The notes beneath the pieces were generated by a model, which did not search any database, was not told the origin of the DNA, and saw nothing but the letters and a program-made list of their open reading frames with translations. From Chitinophagaceae bacterium (GTDB lineage Bacteria; Bacteroidota; Bacteroidia; Chitinophagales; Chitinophagaceae): a DNA stretch of 64,000 nt. Each line of letters opens with the position of its first letter. The first letter of the stretch is position 1. Location: positions 372,001-436,000 of the forward strand of contig PMSV01000019.1 of assembly GCA_003168265.1 (NCBI GenBank), in the 5' to 3' direction. Positions 1 to 8,860 of this stretch are shown piece after piece. The position numbers and the translations under genes are program-made.

Positions 1-226
1 TTAAAACATTCACCCTATAAAAGATCTCCCTTCCCTTTTGCTTCGATTGCACCAGGCTGCATTCGGATAAAATCTGAATATGTTTGGAAACTGCCTGTCT
101 GCTGCTGTTGAAATGATCCGCAATCGCATGGGGTGTCATGGCTTGCAACGCGATCAGGCAGAGAATAGCCCTGCGAGTGGGGTCTGCAATGGCCTGGAAT
201 GGATCTCTCCGGGTTTTCATTAACAT
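1..226 (-). CDS. ArsR-family winged-helix regulator, C-terminus cut by window edge
   Basis: Reading the minus strand from ATG at 226 (or 220) gives about 75 residues with the ArsR pattern. It opens with [15 protein letters not shown], then a helix-turn-helix around [18 protein letters not shown], then a wing ending [10 protein letters not shown]. The frame is still open at base 1, so the C-terminus lies outside the window. ArsR proteins of this kind repress transcription and often sit next to an SRPBCC (AHSA1-like) gene, which cannot be checked here. The longer open frame at 15-281 on the same strand is out of register and has no recognisable domain. Operator-like palindrome A lies about 85 bp upstream. 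Assignment to ArsR is firm; the effector is unknown. Confidence 0.85.
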   Translation of the reverse strand, partial: MLMKTRRDPFQAIADPTRRAILCLIALQAMTPHAIADHFNSSRQAVSKHIQILSECSLVQSKQKGREIFYRVNVL

Positions 227-310
227 AAAGATATGCGCAATTACCTGATTGCAGAGCAATCCGATAAACTATTATTGCCAAGAAAGAATAATTCTAAAAT
301 ATATATTTTA

Positions 311-329
311 GTCTACTAATTTGGTAGAT
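311..329. promoter_or_regulatory. Palindromic operator site A (GTCTAC-N7-GTAGAt)
   Basis: The 19 bp read GTCTAC TAATTTG GTAGAT, matching 11 of 12 positions of a perfect GTCTAC-N7-GTAGAC palindrome. It lies between the divergent ArsR gene and the plus-strand operon starting at 474. The same layout recurs at 2933, 5912 and 13948. The binding protein is unknown. Confidence 0.55.
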
Positions 330-473
330 TTATAAAATCATACTATTTTTGTTCATTATGAAGTTCGAAAAACAAGAATTTTACCTATTAGCCCACCGAT
401 GTTGCCGTTGACTAACCAGTTCAACCCGGACTCCAATTGAATCAATAATCTATTCAATCTTTCTTCTCACAAA

Positions 474-737
474 ATGACCATACTCGAATTCATATCCTTA
501 CCGAATGATCAGCAGGATAAGAATCTGAACTGTTATGGAAGTTTTATAGGAGAAAGGAGACAGGGCCTCGACAGATTTTTTCTTTATGCGCTTGGGCATT
601 TTTATGTCGAATTGAAACTTATTTATTCCGAAAAGGGAGAGAGCATTCTCATCTTAAACCTGGTGTTTCATGAAACCAAATGGCTGGAACCTTACATGGA
701 AAAGATTGACATCTCCTCCCTGATTGCGGAATTTTAA
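474..737 (+). CDS. Small hypothetical protein, 87 aa
   Basis: I do not recognise this protein. It is short and acidic-to-neutral, has no signal peptide or membrane segment, and shows alternating aromatic and charged residues that suggest a small alpha/beta domain (FFLYALGHFYVELKLIYSEK). The next gene starts 16 nt after its stop and a third follows 2 nt later, so it probably heads a three-gene operon that ends at the hairpin terminator at 1782. Nothing visible gives a function. Confidence 0.55.
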   Translation: MTILEFISLPNDQQDKNLNCYGSFIGERRQGLDRFFLYALGHFYVELKLIYSEKGESILILNLVFHETKWLEPYMEKIDISSLIAEF

Positions 738-753
738 AGCTGAACGAATCACC

Positions 754-1077
754 ATGAAAAAAAATATATTGTATAGGTTTACCATCCTGATTTGTTCCCT
801 CCTGCTAATGAGCGGAAGAGTTCCTCAAATCAACCAGGAAATGCAGATCAGCGGCCTGGTATTGAGTGCCGAAGCATCCTCTCCTCTGGAAGGAGCTACC
901 ATTCGTATTCAGGGAACCCAAAAAATCACAGGTACCATGCCGGACGGAGCATTCAGTCTGGTAGCCCAACCGGATGACACCCTTTGTGTCAACAAGGAAG
1001 GCTATCGTTCAATCAAAGTCAGGATAACAAGAGAAACCTATTATGAAATCAGCCTGCAAGCCGACCAAAACAAATAA
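754..1077 (+). CDS. Exported single-domain carboxypeptidase-regulatory-like protein
   Basis: The start is set at ATG 754 because it opens with a normal signal peptide (MKKNILYRFTILICSLLLMSG). An upstream ATG at 724 would add ten residues that overlap the previous gene. After the signal there is one beta-sandwich domain of the CarboxypepD_reg-like type: a GLVLSAE strand, then PLEGATIRIQGT, a G-x-F-S-L strand, and a closing GYRSIKVRI strand. In Bacteroidota this domain usually forms the N-terminus of SusC-like receptors; here it stands alone at 107 residues. It probably sits in the periplasm or on the outer membrane. Family recognition is fairly sure, role unknown. Confidence 0.7.
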   Translation: MKKNILYRFTILICSLLLMSGRVPQINQEMQISGLVLSAEASSPLEGATIRIQGTQKITGTMPDGAFSLVAQPDDTLCVNKEGYRSIKVRITRETYYEISLQADQNK

Positions 1078-1079
1078 TC

Positions 1080-1718
1080 ATGCCAAAAATATATTATATC
1101 AAAGCTCAGCATAACAGTTCAAGCCCTTACAATACATCATCTTCACTGCTCGCCTTTCAATCAGCAGAACGCCTCCAGATCATACTTCAGCCCCTTGAAT
1201 ATTTTGCAGGATCCTATGGTTTGAAACCTTTTAAAATCCTGCTTTATCCCTTCCTCACAGAAGAAAGAAAAGGCTGGATATATAAAATTGGTTTTCCCGT
1301 TCGAAAAAATATATCACAGGCAGCAATTGATGACCATATAAGGGAAATTCTTCAACACAAAAATTACACAGCCAGATGCCTGTTGAACTATAGAAAAGCA
1401 ATAAAAGACTCGATAGAAGAAGGAAACAATACCGGGAAAAGCTGGTCCGAAAAACTTCCAATAAATGGCCTCGATATCCTGCTCCAATCAGCTAAACAGC
1501 AAGGCGCTAAAACAAGCCATGAATTCATTGATTCAACTGCTTCATCAGAATATTTTCCATTGGAATCAGAAGAAGGCTATCAGATCAGGTTCATTGTCGA
1601 AATCGATCTGGGTCCAATTGAAAAACCATTTTTTAAAGCAGCCAGCCGATTATCGGTTTCGATGACAAATATTAAGAAACAACTTCGGGAAAATTACCTG
1701 AAAAGAGAAATTGAGTAG
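1080..1718 (+). CDS. Hypothetical protein, possibly GyrI-like
   Basis: This is a 212-residue cytoplasmic-looking protein starting 2 nt after the preceding stop, so it is probably co-transcribed. The stretch KIGFPVRKN near residue 70, after a paired strand/helix region, weakly recalls the GyrI-like effector-binding fold, where a GFPV strand is typical. I see no catalytic motif and do not claim the family. Translation should be followed by termination at the hairpin 64 nt downstream. Confidence 0.55.
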   Translation: MPKIYYIKAQHNSSSPYNTSSSLLAFQSAERLQIILQPLEYFAGSYGLKPFKILLYPFLTEERKGWIYKIGFPVRKNISQAAIDDHIREILQHKNYTARCLLNYRKAIKDSIEEGNNTGKSWSEKLPINGLDILLQSAKQQGAKTSHEFIDSTASSEYFPLESEEGYQIRFIVEIDLGPIEKPFFKAASRLSVSMTNIKKQLRENYLKREIE

Positions 1719-1781
1719 ACTAATCCATCCTAATCTATAGCCAGGCCGAGTTGAAGTTGAGGTCTGGCAATGCAATTGGTT

Positions 1782-1813
1782 CACCGTCCGTTTCCACAGA
1801 CGGTGTTTTTTTT
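1782..1813 (+). terminator. Rho-independent terminator of the 474-1718 operon
   Basis: A perfect 7-bp stem (CACCGTC ... GACGGTG) with a 10-nt loop is followed directly by eight T residues on the plus strand. The minus strand lacks a T run after the stem, so it is a one-way terminator for the plus-strand genes. It lies just outside the end of the converging gene at 1817. Confidence 0.85.
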
Positions 1814-1816
1814 AGC

Positions 1817-2884
1817 CTATTTCAAAATACTGTTACTGAGGAACAACTCATCCTGATTCATGGTATCGGTATTCAACAGCTTTCCCTCCAATATGCTTTG
1901 ACCTGCACTTGCAGGATTATTGCCTCTGCCGAGGGGCCAACTGTTTTCCGTTTGAAATATTTGGATCCCGCATAAGGCTGCTGCATTCAATCCGAAATCC
2001 GTGCAATTGCTTTCATTGAGGTCATAGTGCTTGTTTTCATATTTATCGAGGAGCCGGATAATTTTGTCGAATCTCCTTCTCGATATAAACTTCCCTATGA
2101 CCTCATCCCAGTCATGCGATCCGTCATCCTTGAAGACTGAAGGTGCTCCTGGGTGCAAAGGTGTGGCCGAGATATTCGAGTTTTTATCCGGGTAAAATCC
2201 AAAAGAACGGGAATCAACGCTTTGATCGCTGTTGTATTTGATTAAAGTAATAAAAGTATGTCCGACATTATCCAACCCATTGAAAGCATTGCGCTTGCCC
2301 GGGACAGGCTGTTTCACATGGAGGATGATTGCATATGCAAAAGCGCGCTTATTGTTGGAAAAAGTTCCGACGAGATCAGAAATGGTAGTTGGCCGGGATT
2401 CCACCTTTTCATCATCCTGTTCCGGTTGCTTAATGCTATCTATAAGCGCTAAGGAACCTTCATCAAGCTTAATGCTGCCGTCATCAGGTTCGAGGGCCTT
2501 CGCATAAAAAGCCATAGCCTGTGGATATAATTTTAGACTGGCGGATTCCTTAGCCAGGAATCTGTACAATCGGCGGGCCAGTTTTTTGTCTCTGAACTTC
2601 TTTTTTATTCTAAGAAATCTAATCAGCCTGTGTATGGATTTTTTTCCGGCATATTCTTTTGATCCTTCCGGCGCCAGTAGGTCAAGCTCCAGTTTTATTT
2701 CATTTTCGTCAACATTAAGGTCGGCCCAAAAAGGAATACTGTCCTTGATGAAAAAAGGGGTTTGAGAACCCGAATCAAAATAATTAAAACCAACCGGGCC
2801 GCCATGTGTTGCAGGACATATAATCAACAATATGCCGGAGAAGGTAAATATGCCAAAAATCTTTCTGTTTAAATTGCCATTCAT
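1817..2884 (-). CDS. Secreted protein with permuted NlpC/P60 (papain-like) domain
   Basis: The 355-residue product starts with a hydrophobic signal (IFGIFTFSGILLIICPATHG). A basic helical stretch follows (about 80-135) that may be TPR-like. The C-terminal half has a candidate His in NVGHTF (H209) and Cys in ESNCTDF (C294). That His-before-Cys order and the NC-x-D-F context are typical of circularly permuted papain-like NlpC/P60 or LRAT-type domains, which cleave or transfer amides. It probably acts in the periplasm or outside the cell. Its promoter region holds palindrome site B, shared with the encapsulin and YeiH operons. The fold is inferred from motifs only. Confidence 0.6.
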   Translation of the reverse strand: MNGNLNRKIFGIFTFSGILLIICPATHGGPVGFNYFDSGSQTPFFIKDSIPFWADLNVDENEIKLELDLLAPEGSKEYAGKKSIHRLIRFLRIKKKFRDKKLARRLYRFLAKESASLKLYPQAMAFYAKALEPDDGSIKLDEGSLALIDSIKQPEQDDEKVESRPTTISDLVGTFSNNKRAFAYAIILHVKQPVPGKRNAFNGLDNVGHTFITLIKYNSDQSVDSRSFGFYPDKNSNISATPLHPGAPSVFKDDGSHDWDEVIGKFISRRRFDKIIRLLDKYENKHYDLNESNCTDFGLNAAALCGIQIFQTENSWPLGRGNNPASAGQSILEGKLLNTDTMNQDELFLSNSILK

Positions 2885-2932
2885 GGTTCAGATTAAGATC
2901 CACACTAATTGCAATTTAATGCAAATTTTATT

Positions 2933-2951
2933 GTCTACATTATTTATAGAC
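2933..2951. promoter_or_regulatory. Palindromic operator site B (GTCTAC-N7-aTAGAC)
   Basis: The 19 bp read GTCTAC ATTATTT ATAGAC, matching 11 of 12 positions of GTCTAC-N7-GTAGAC. It lies 49 bp upstream of the minus-strand start at 2884 and just past the end of the desulfurase gene, so it most likely controls the NlpC/P60-like gene. Confidence 0.55.
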
Positions 2952-2996
2952 TAATAATTATTTTTATCTCTTTAAGGGAAATGGTCTCACGGCGTT

Positions 2997-4943
2997 CTAT
3001 TGCACCTGAATTCCGGAAAACCTTAAGGAACGATTGCTGCTCAGCCTTAGTAAAACAGCGATCATCGTATCAATATCATTACAATTATTATAAAGGGCCA
3101 AAGAAGGCCTCACAGATGATTCTACGCCAAATCTCCTGAGTATGGGCTGCGCACAATGATGGCCGGAACGAACCGCCACCCCAAATTGATTCAATGCAGA
3201 TCCGATTTCCTCAGTACGATAACCTTCCATTACAAAAGAAAGCACCCCGGCTTTTTCCGCAGCCGTGCCAATCAAACGAATTCCCGGCACTTGCTTCAAT
3301 TGCCTCGTCGCATAAACCAAAAGCTGATGTTCATATGCGCTGATCATATCAATCCCGATCCGGGATACATAATCGATCGCAGCACCAAGTCCCACAGCAT
3401 CAGCAATATTGCCCGTGCCAGCCTCCCAACGTGCAGGCGCTTTTTGATAAATCGTCTTTTCAAAACGAACGTCCGCTATCATATTTCCCCCACCCTGCCA
3501 CGGTTGGGTTGCATTTAGAATTTCCTCCTTCCCATATAAGACGCCAATTCCCGTAGGCCCGAAAACCTTATGGCCTGAAAACACATACCAGTCACAATCG
3601 AGGTCCTTGACATCTACACGCATATGGGAAACCGACTGGGCTCCGTCGACCAGCGCTTTCGCGCCTGCGGCATGGGCCATTTCAACCATTTTCCTTGCGG
3701 GCGTAATTGTCCCGAGTGCATTGGAGACATGGGTAAATGACACTATCCTTGTTTTGGGCCCCAGCAATTTTCCGTATTCTTCCATCAGTAACTGCCCATC
3801 ATCGTCTACTGGGATAACTTTAAGGATAGCCCCATTCCTTTCAGCCAGTTGCTGCCAGGGAACAATATTGGCATGATGTTCCAGGTGACTGATTAGAATT
3901 TCGTCTCCTTCCTTTAAGTTTTGCTCGCCCCAGCTTTTAGCCACCAGATTGATAGCTTCTGTTGCACCCCGGACAAAGACGATTTCATTGATCGAAGATG
4001 CATTCAGAAAATGCTGAAGCTTTCTTCTTGCAAGTTCATAAGCATCGGTTGCCCTGGCCGCAAGTTCATGGGCTGCACGGTGAATATTCGAATTCTCATG
4101 ACGATAGAAATAGCTTATCCTGTCAATGACCTGTTTGGGTTTTTGAGTGGTCGCCGCATTGTCCAGCCAAACGATCCGCCTTCCGTTTACATGCTCTTCC
4201 AATATGGGGAAATCGCGCCTTATAAGATTTACGTCAAATGGCGCCGTAGTATTACCCGGGAAACTGATGCCATTTTTGGAAATGGATTCACGCCCATGCA
4301 TGAAATAAAAGGATGGCTCCTGGACAATTGATTGCAGACCTGGCAATCCGGTAGATGAAAAAGCGGGCTGAAACAATCCTGCCATCCCTTTCAATGCTTT
4401 TTCATAAGGCAATTCTGCCGTATAAGGAATATGACCTACTTGTAAAGAAGCGGGCCCAAAAGGTTTAATAGGTTGGTCTGAGGCAGTGGGCTCTTTAATA
4501 TCATTTTTTGTTCCCGGCACAGAATGGGGAATTAGGCCGGTACCGGCAAAAAGAGGATCCGGCAGATTGAGAGGAGGCTCAGCCAAATCAAAATGCTCTG
4601 GATTAGCAACGGCCGTTTTGGAAGCACCGCTTCCGGCAATTGAAGAAGGTACCCTTCCATCAGAAAAATGAGGGTCCGGAAGGCTAGTAGGCGGATCGGT
4701 CAGGTTAAAGGACCTCCCATGATCGATAGCCGAAGGGCTCGCTCCTAAACCTGATGAAGCAGGGCTCGTCCTTGTAAATTGTGCCGGATCAGTCGGCAAA
4801 TCACGGGGAGCATCATTGCCCGTAATCGGTCCCCCGTTATTTTGGATTGGAGAACCTGGCATAGCTTTGAAATATTCATTGGCCATTTGTTGTATCAGGT
4901 CAGGGCCCGGAATGCCTTGATATTGCTCCTGCTCCTTTCCCAT
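2997..4943 (-). CDS. Family 2A encapsulin cargo: SufS-like cysteine desulfurase with long disordered N-terminus
   Basis: This PLP enzyme removes sulfur from L-cysteine to give alanine and enzyme-bound persulfide. Residues 237-648 are a complete SufS-type domain: LDNAATTQKP near 260-269, the PLP lysine in SGHKV (K459) and the catalytic cysteine in RSGHHC (C597). Residues 1 to about 236 are rich in Pro, Gly and Ser, look disordered, and carry three imperfect repeats. In known family 2A systems such an N-terminal extension targets the desulfurase into the shell. Normal SufS is about 410 residues, so the extension is the main departure. The start codon shares one base with the encapsulin stop (TAATG), which implies coupled translation. 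Assignment is strong. Confidence 0.93.
   Translation of the reverse strand: MGKEQEQYQGIPGPDLIQQMANEYFKAMPGSPIQNNGGPITGNDAPRDLPTDPAQFTRTSPASSGLGASPSAIDHGRSFNLTDPPTSLPDPHFSDGRVPSSIAGSGASKTAVANPEHFDLAEPPLNLPDPLFAGTGLIPHSVPGTKNDIKEPTASDQPIKPFGPASLQVGHIPYTAELPYEKALKGMAGLFQPAFSSTGLPGLQSIVQEPSFYFMHGRESISKNGISFPGNTTAPFDVNLIRRDFPILEEHVNGRRIVWLDNAATTQKPKQVIDRISYFYRHENSNIHRAAHELAARATDAYELARRKLQHFLNASSINEIVFVRGATEAINLVAKSWGEQNLKEGDEILISHLEHHANIVPWQQLAERNGAILKVIPVDDDGQLLMEEYGKLLGPKTRIVSFTHVSNALGTITPARKMVEMAHAAGAKALVDGAQSVSHMRVDVKDLDCDWYVFSGHKVFGPTGIGVLYGKEEILNATQPWQGGGNMIADVRFEKTIYQKAPARWEAGTGNIADAVGLGAAIDYVSRIGIDMISAYEHQLLVYATRQLKQVPGIRLIGTAAEKAGVLSFVMEGYRTEEIGSALNQFGVAVRSGHHCAQPILRRFGVESSVRPSLALYNNCNDIDTMIAVLLRLSSNRSLRFSGIQVQ
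4548..4814 (-). repeat. Threefold cargo-targeting-like repeat inside the desulfurase N-terminus
   Basis: Three imperfect copies of a motif of roughly xxPPxxLPDPxF lie at residues 44-56 (DAPRDLPTDPAQF), 82-93 (TDPPTSLPDPHF) and 121-132 (AEPPLNLPDPLF). Each is followed by a Gly/Ser/Pro linker. They lie in the part expected to be disordered, which suggests multivalent binding to the inside of the encapsulin shell. Confidence 0.7.
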
Positions 4944-5866
4944 TATTGATAATTATAGCTGTGATATTTCCCGATTTCCACGTCATCGATTACAGCAATG
5001 GCGTCATCCACCAGCACTGCCAGTGAGCAATACAAAGAAACCAGGTAGGAGGCTATGGCCTGATGGTTTATTCCCATAAACCGAACCGATAATCCTGGGC
5101 TTTGTTCTCCTGGAAGCCCGGGCTGATAAAGTCCCACTACTCCCTGCTTCGCCTCTCCAGTACGAACCAGTATGATTTTAGATTTTCCATTTTCAACAAG
5201 AACCTTATCCGAAGGAACAAGAGGAATGCCCCTCCAGGTTAAGAACTGTGACCCATACAAAGAAACTGTCGGAGGTGGAACACCTCTGCGCGTACATTCC
5301 CTCCCAAAAGCCGCAATCGCTGAAGGATGAGTAAGAAAAAATCCAGGCTCCTTCCAGACTTTAGTGATCAGTTCGTCCAGGTCATCTGGTGTTGGTGCGC
5401 CTGTCCTGGTCTTTATTCGCTGGGAAGGTACAATGCTGTATAAAAGGCCATATTCCTTGTTATTGATCAATTCGCTTTCCTGTCTTTCCTTGATCGTTTC
5501 AATGATCAGACGCAACTGTTCGCTGATTTGATTATAAGGTTTGCTATACAGGTCTGAGACCCTTGTGTGAACGTCCAATACAGTGTTCACCGCGCTTAGG
5601 TTATATTCGCGGGGGTTTTCAATATAATCCACGAATGTCTCAGGCAATTCCCTTTCATCCCGGGCTGAACAATCAACTTCTACATTGCTAGCATCTTTCA
5701 CCTTATTCAACCGGTAAACACCCGATTCCACAGGTATCCAGTTCAACAAATGGGTCAGCCACCTTGGTGTGATGGTAATCATTTGCGGAACTGTGCGGGT
5801 AGCTATGGCAAGTTGTCTTGCCGCCACATCCCCTAATGCAGTCTGCTTTCTTGTTTCTTCATCCAT
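4943..5866 (-). CDS. Family 2A encapsulin shell protein (SrpI-like)
   Basis: The 307-residue product matches the usual length and pattern of family 2A encapsulins, HK97-fold proteins that build a hollow shell: an N-terminal arm starting near TALGDVAARQLAIATRTVPQ, then TPRWLTHLLNWIPVESGVYR, then the P/A-domain region with NREYNL-type residues and a C-terminal GINHQAIASYLVSLY. No cyclic-nucleotide-binding domain is inserted, which argues against family 2B. The cargo cysteine desulfurase follows immediately. Related compartments are reported to be induced by sulfur starvation and to store sulfur. Palindrome site C lies 46 bp upstream of the start, consistent with regulated expression. Confidence 0.93.
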   Translation of the reverse strand: MDEETRKQTALGDVAARQLAIATRTVPQMITITPRWLTHLLNWIPVESGVYRLNKVKDASNVEVDCSARDERELPETFVDYIENPREYNLSAVNTVLDVHTRVSDLYSKPYNQISEQLRLIIETIKERQESELINNKEYGLLYSIVPSQRIKTRTGAPTPDDLDELITKVWKEPGFFLTHPSAIAAFGRECTRRGVPPPTVSLYGSQFLTWRGIPLVPSDKVLVENGKSKIILVRTGEAKQGVVGLYQPGLPGEQSPGLSVRFMGINHQAIASYLVSLYCSLAVLVDDAIAVIDDVEIGKYHSYNYQ

Positions 5867-5911
5867 ATTTTATGTGTTAAAAGTTTTGATTCTTTTTATT
5901 TAAAAGCACTA

Positions 5912-5930
5912 ATCTACTATAATTATAGAC
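5912..5930. promoter_or_regulatory. Palindromic operator site C upstream of encapsulin (aTCTAC-N7-aTAGAC)
   Basis: The 19 bp read ATCTAC TATAATT ATAGAC, matching 10 of 12 positions of the consensus. It is 46 bp upstream of the encapsulin start and probably overlaps its promoter. No clear TTTG/TAnnTTTG pair was found around it. Confidence 0.55.
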
Positions 5931-5991
5931 CATTAAAAAAATCTTTTTTCGATTGTTTGGGATAAATTACATCTAATTTTCAAAAAAAAAC

Positions 5992-6456
5992 ATGAAAAAA
6001 TATTCTTACTTCAGAAATATTCTCATTCCAGGCATTTGTATTCTCATCCTTTTCCTATTCATAAGTTTTCGCAGCTACTCCCAATCCAGTCCGGCACACA
6101 ATTCATATTTCATCGTTGAAAACTACTATAAGGCCAAATGGGGCTATGCCGATGAATTCTATCATCTCTGGAAGACCAATCATTTTCCCTTATTGAAAAA
6201 GGCAATCGAAAAAGGCGACATCATCAGTGTGACGGTTTCCAAACCCAAACTCCATAGCGGAGAAGATACACGTTGGGATATGCGCGTCCGGATCGTATTC
6301 AAAAATGCGGAAGCCGCTTTCGATCCCGACCTGACCACCCCCTACAAGGCCCTACTCTTCCCGGATCAGGAAGCCTATACTAAGGTGGAAAACCATCGTT
6401 TTGAGATCTTGATCGCTCACTGGGATGTTGAAGTAACTGATGAGCCCCTGAATTGA
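5992..6456 (+). CDS. Exported hypothetical protein, possibly dimeric alpha/beta barrel
   Basis: The 154-residue product has an N-terminal hydrophobic segment ending SYSQSSPA, typical of a Bacteroidota signal peptide. The mature part (YFIVENYYKAKWGYADEF, then HFPLLKKAIEKGDII) resembles the strand-helix layout of NIPSNAP or antibiotic-monooxygenase-like dimeric alpha/beta barrels. No catalytic residue can be assigned. It is divergent from the encapsulin operon. Confidence 0.6.
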   Translation: MKKYSYFRNILIPGICILILFLFISFRSYSQSSPAHNSYFIVENYYKAKWGYADEFYHLWKTNHFPLLKKAIEKGDIISVTVSKPKLHSGEDTRWDMRVRIVFKNAEAAFDPDLTTPYKALLFPDQEAYTKVENHRFEILIAHWDVEVTDEPLN

Positions 6457-6519
6457 GATGGGCAGATCTTCTTAAATTTGGAGTTTATTGATAATCCGAG
6501 CTTTCGGATCAGTAAACTT

Positions 6520-7446
6520 ATGTGCCTAATTTCCATTTGCATACCGGCTTATAAAAGAACAGAATTTCTGGGCAGGCTACTAAATTCCCTGGTTATTCAG
6601 GATTTTAAGGATTTCGAGGCTGTTATCACAGACGATAGTCCGGATGACAGTATTCAGCGTTTCTGCGCCGCCTATGCAGACCTTCTTCCTATCCACTATC
6701 ATAAAAACCCGGGGCAACTCGGAACACCAGAAAACTGGAATGAAGCTGTCCGTCAGGCCAATGGAAAATGGATCAAGATCATGCACGATGATGATTGGTT
6801 CTCCGGACCGGCCAGCCTCACCCGATTTGCAAATGCTATAAAGCAAAACCCGGATTGCGCATTTATCTTCTCCGCCTATTCCAATTATTTTTTTGACAGA
6901 TCCGAATCCCAGAAAGTCAAACTCTCATCCTGGTGGTTTTCACGGTTGGAGAAGAGCCCTCTCGTTCTCTTTTCAACCAACCTGATCGGTCCCCCCAGTG
7001 TAGTTATATTCAAAAAATCCGCCTCCTGTGAATTTGATCCCCGGCTCAAATGGCTGGTGGATATCGACTTTTATATAAGGCTTCAGGCGCATTTAAAGCC
7101 GGTCTATATCAAGGAGCATTTGGTCAATGTCGGTATAAGTGAAGAACAGGTGACCGCATCCTGTTTCCGTGAACCCAATGTGGAAATTCCAGAGAGCTTT
7201 CATCTGCTCTCCAAACTAGGCCCCTCCCCTTTCCGCAACCCCTTCTTTTACGATGGATGGTGGAGGCTGCTGCGAAACCTGAATATCCGCTCACTGGATC
7301 AAATCAGGGAGGCCGGTTACCAGGGTGAAGTGCATCCCATAATAAGCAGAATGATTAGTTGTCAAAGGGCAATTCCGAAGAGCCTGCTGAAAATCGGGCC
7401 GGTTTCCAAATCGTTGATGTTCCTGAGTTATCTTATCAATAGTTAA
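6520..7446 (+). CDS. Glycosyltransferase family 2
   Basis: The protein opens with SICIPAYKR, the nucleotide-sugar-binding strand of GT-A glycosyltransferases. DDSPDDS follows near residue 36, and MHDDDWF near residue 86 supplies the DxD metal site. It has no transmembrane segment and is 308 residues, normal for a soluble GT2. The start at ATG 6520 is preferred over a TTG at 6478, because the family motif begins right after it and the extra 14 residues have no counterpart. It would add a sugar from a nucleotide donor to an unknown acceptor. It stands alone with no polysaccharide cluster around it. Confidence 0.85.
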   Translation: MCLISICIPAYKRTEFLGRLLNSLVIQDFKDFEAVITDDSPDDSIQRFCAAYADLLPIHYHKNPGQLGTPENWNEAVRQANGKWIKIMHDDDWFSGPASLTRFANAIKQNPDCAFIFSAYSNYFFDRSESQKVKLSSWWFSRLEKSPLVLFSTNLIGPPSVVIFKKSASCEFDPRLKWLVDIDFYIRLQAHLKPVYIKEHLVNVGISEEQVTASCFREPNVEIPESFHLLSKLGPSPFRNPFFYDGWWRLLRNLNIRSLDQIREAGYQGEVHPIISRMISCQRAIPKSLLKIGPVSKSLMFLSYLINS

Positions 7447-7468
7447 CCCAGGAAAGCATAACATAAAT

Positions 7469-8722
7469 ATGAAAAATTCGAGCATCAGAATAGGATTGCT
7501 ATTTGCCCTATTCCTCATTACAAACGAAGTACTTAGCCAGAAGAGTGATGCCTCTGAAGGATTAGCCCTGGTTGGAGCCAGGATCTATCCTTCCCCTAAT
7601 GCTATTCCGATCGAAGAAGGCACTGTTTTGGTCCGGAACGGGAAAATTATAGCCGTAGGCAGTTCAGACAGGATCGTGGTACCAAAATACTATCGAATCA
7701 TTCCCTGCAAAGGCATGGTAATGACTGCCGCTTTCTGGAATTGTCATGTCCATTTTATCGAGACCAAATGGAACCGCGCCGATACGATCGATGCAGAACG
7801 GTTTAATGAACAGATGGCCGACATGCTAACCAGCCATGGATTCGCACACGTATTCGACCTGGCAGAGTTTGATATCCGGCAGACCTTGCGCATCAGGAAC
7901 AGGATAAAGAATGGCGATGTCTCAGGTCCTGTCATTTATACCGCAGGCGTTCCCCTCGTCCCAACAAATGGAAGCCCTTTCTATATCGCACCACTGACGC
8001 TCCAGGAAGCAACTGACGCGCAGCAGGCAGCACTGCATGTCAGGCAACAAATCGATTCAGGTGCCGACGGTACCAAACTTTGGACGGGATCGCCGACTGG
8101 AAAGGCTATCGCTTATATGCCCATTCCTATTGTCAGAGCAATCGTCCAGGAGGCCCATCGTCTGGGCAAACCTGTCTTCGCACATCCTACAGACAATAAG
8201 GGTCTTGCAATCGCCCTGGAAGCTGGTGTTGATATTCTCGCACATACTACTCCCGACGGTGACAGGGCCTGGAGTGCTGATACCATTCAGTGGATGCTCA
8301 AAGTGCATCTGTCTGTTATCCCCACGCTGAAACTCTGGAAAGCGGAGCTTATGAAGTATGGGGTGAAAGACTTGAAGGATAACCCATTTATCACTGTCGC
8401 CCGGCGGCAAGTGCATGATTTCTCAGCGGCAGGGGGGAATTTGCTTTTCGGGACCGATGTGGGCTATATTAGCGACTATTCTACAGAGGATGAATACAGC
8501 TTGCTTGCTGGTTCTGGCCTTGATTTCAGGAAGATCCTGAATATGCTGACGACCGCACCAGCTAAGCAGTTCGGTTTGAGCTCCAGCACAGGAAAAATCA
8601 TTCCCGGCATGGATGCCGACATCGTTTTGTTGGATGGGGACCCCGCTAAGGATATTCTTTCTTTTGACAAGGTTTTCTTCACCTTCAGCCAGGGGAAAAT
8701 TATCTACCAAAGGAAGAAATAG
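7469..8722 (+). CDS. Secreted amidohydrolase-family metal-dependent hydrolase
   Basis: After a signal peptide ending VLSQ, the 417-residue protein has the layout of composite-domain amidohydrolases. An N-terminal strand region (GTVLVRNGKIIAVG) is followed by the metal-binding HxH in NCHVHF near residue 93, later His residues in FAHPTDN and ILAHTTPDGD, and the Asp in LLFGTDVG. The C-terminal strand GMDADIVLLDGDP is typical. Such enzymes hydrolyse amide or ester bonds, such as imidazolonepropionase- or dipeptide-like substrates. The substrate here cannot be read from the sequence. Confidence 0.85.
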   Translation: MKNSSIRIGLLFALFLITNEVLSQKSDASEGLALVGARIYPSPNAIPIEEGTVLVRNGKIIAVGSSDRIVVPKYYRIIPCKGMVMTAAFWNCHVHFIETKWNRADTIDAERFNEQMADMLTSHGFAHVFDLAEFDIRQTLRIRNRIKNGDVSGPVIYTAGVPLVPTNGSPFYIAPLTLQEATDAQQAALHVRQQIDSGADGTKLWTGSPTGKAIAYMPIPIVRAIVQEAHRLGKPVFAHPTDNKGLAIALEAGVDILAHTTPDGDRAWSADTIQWMLKVHLSVIPTLKLWKAELMKYGVKDLKDNPFITVARRQVHDFSAAGGNLLFGTDVGYISDYSTEDEYSLLAGSGLDFRKILNMLTTAPAKQFGLSSSTGKIIPGMDADIVLLDGDPAKDILSFDKVFFTFSQGKIIYQRKK

Positions 8723-8860
8723 AAAGGCTGATGATCCTTTTTTTCGATTTTCATTTCTTAAGCTGAAAGGTAAATTGCCCCATTTGAAAGGCAATCCACA
8801 AACAAATATTTATTGAACAATATGAGTTTGCAGTTAACAATTATTTTAAGTGATTATATT

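Noticed and set aside
15-281. 88-codon minus-strand open frame
   Set aside because: It is out of register with the ArsR helix-turn-helix that is clearly encoded in another minus-strand frame and has no domain of its own.
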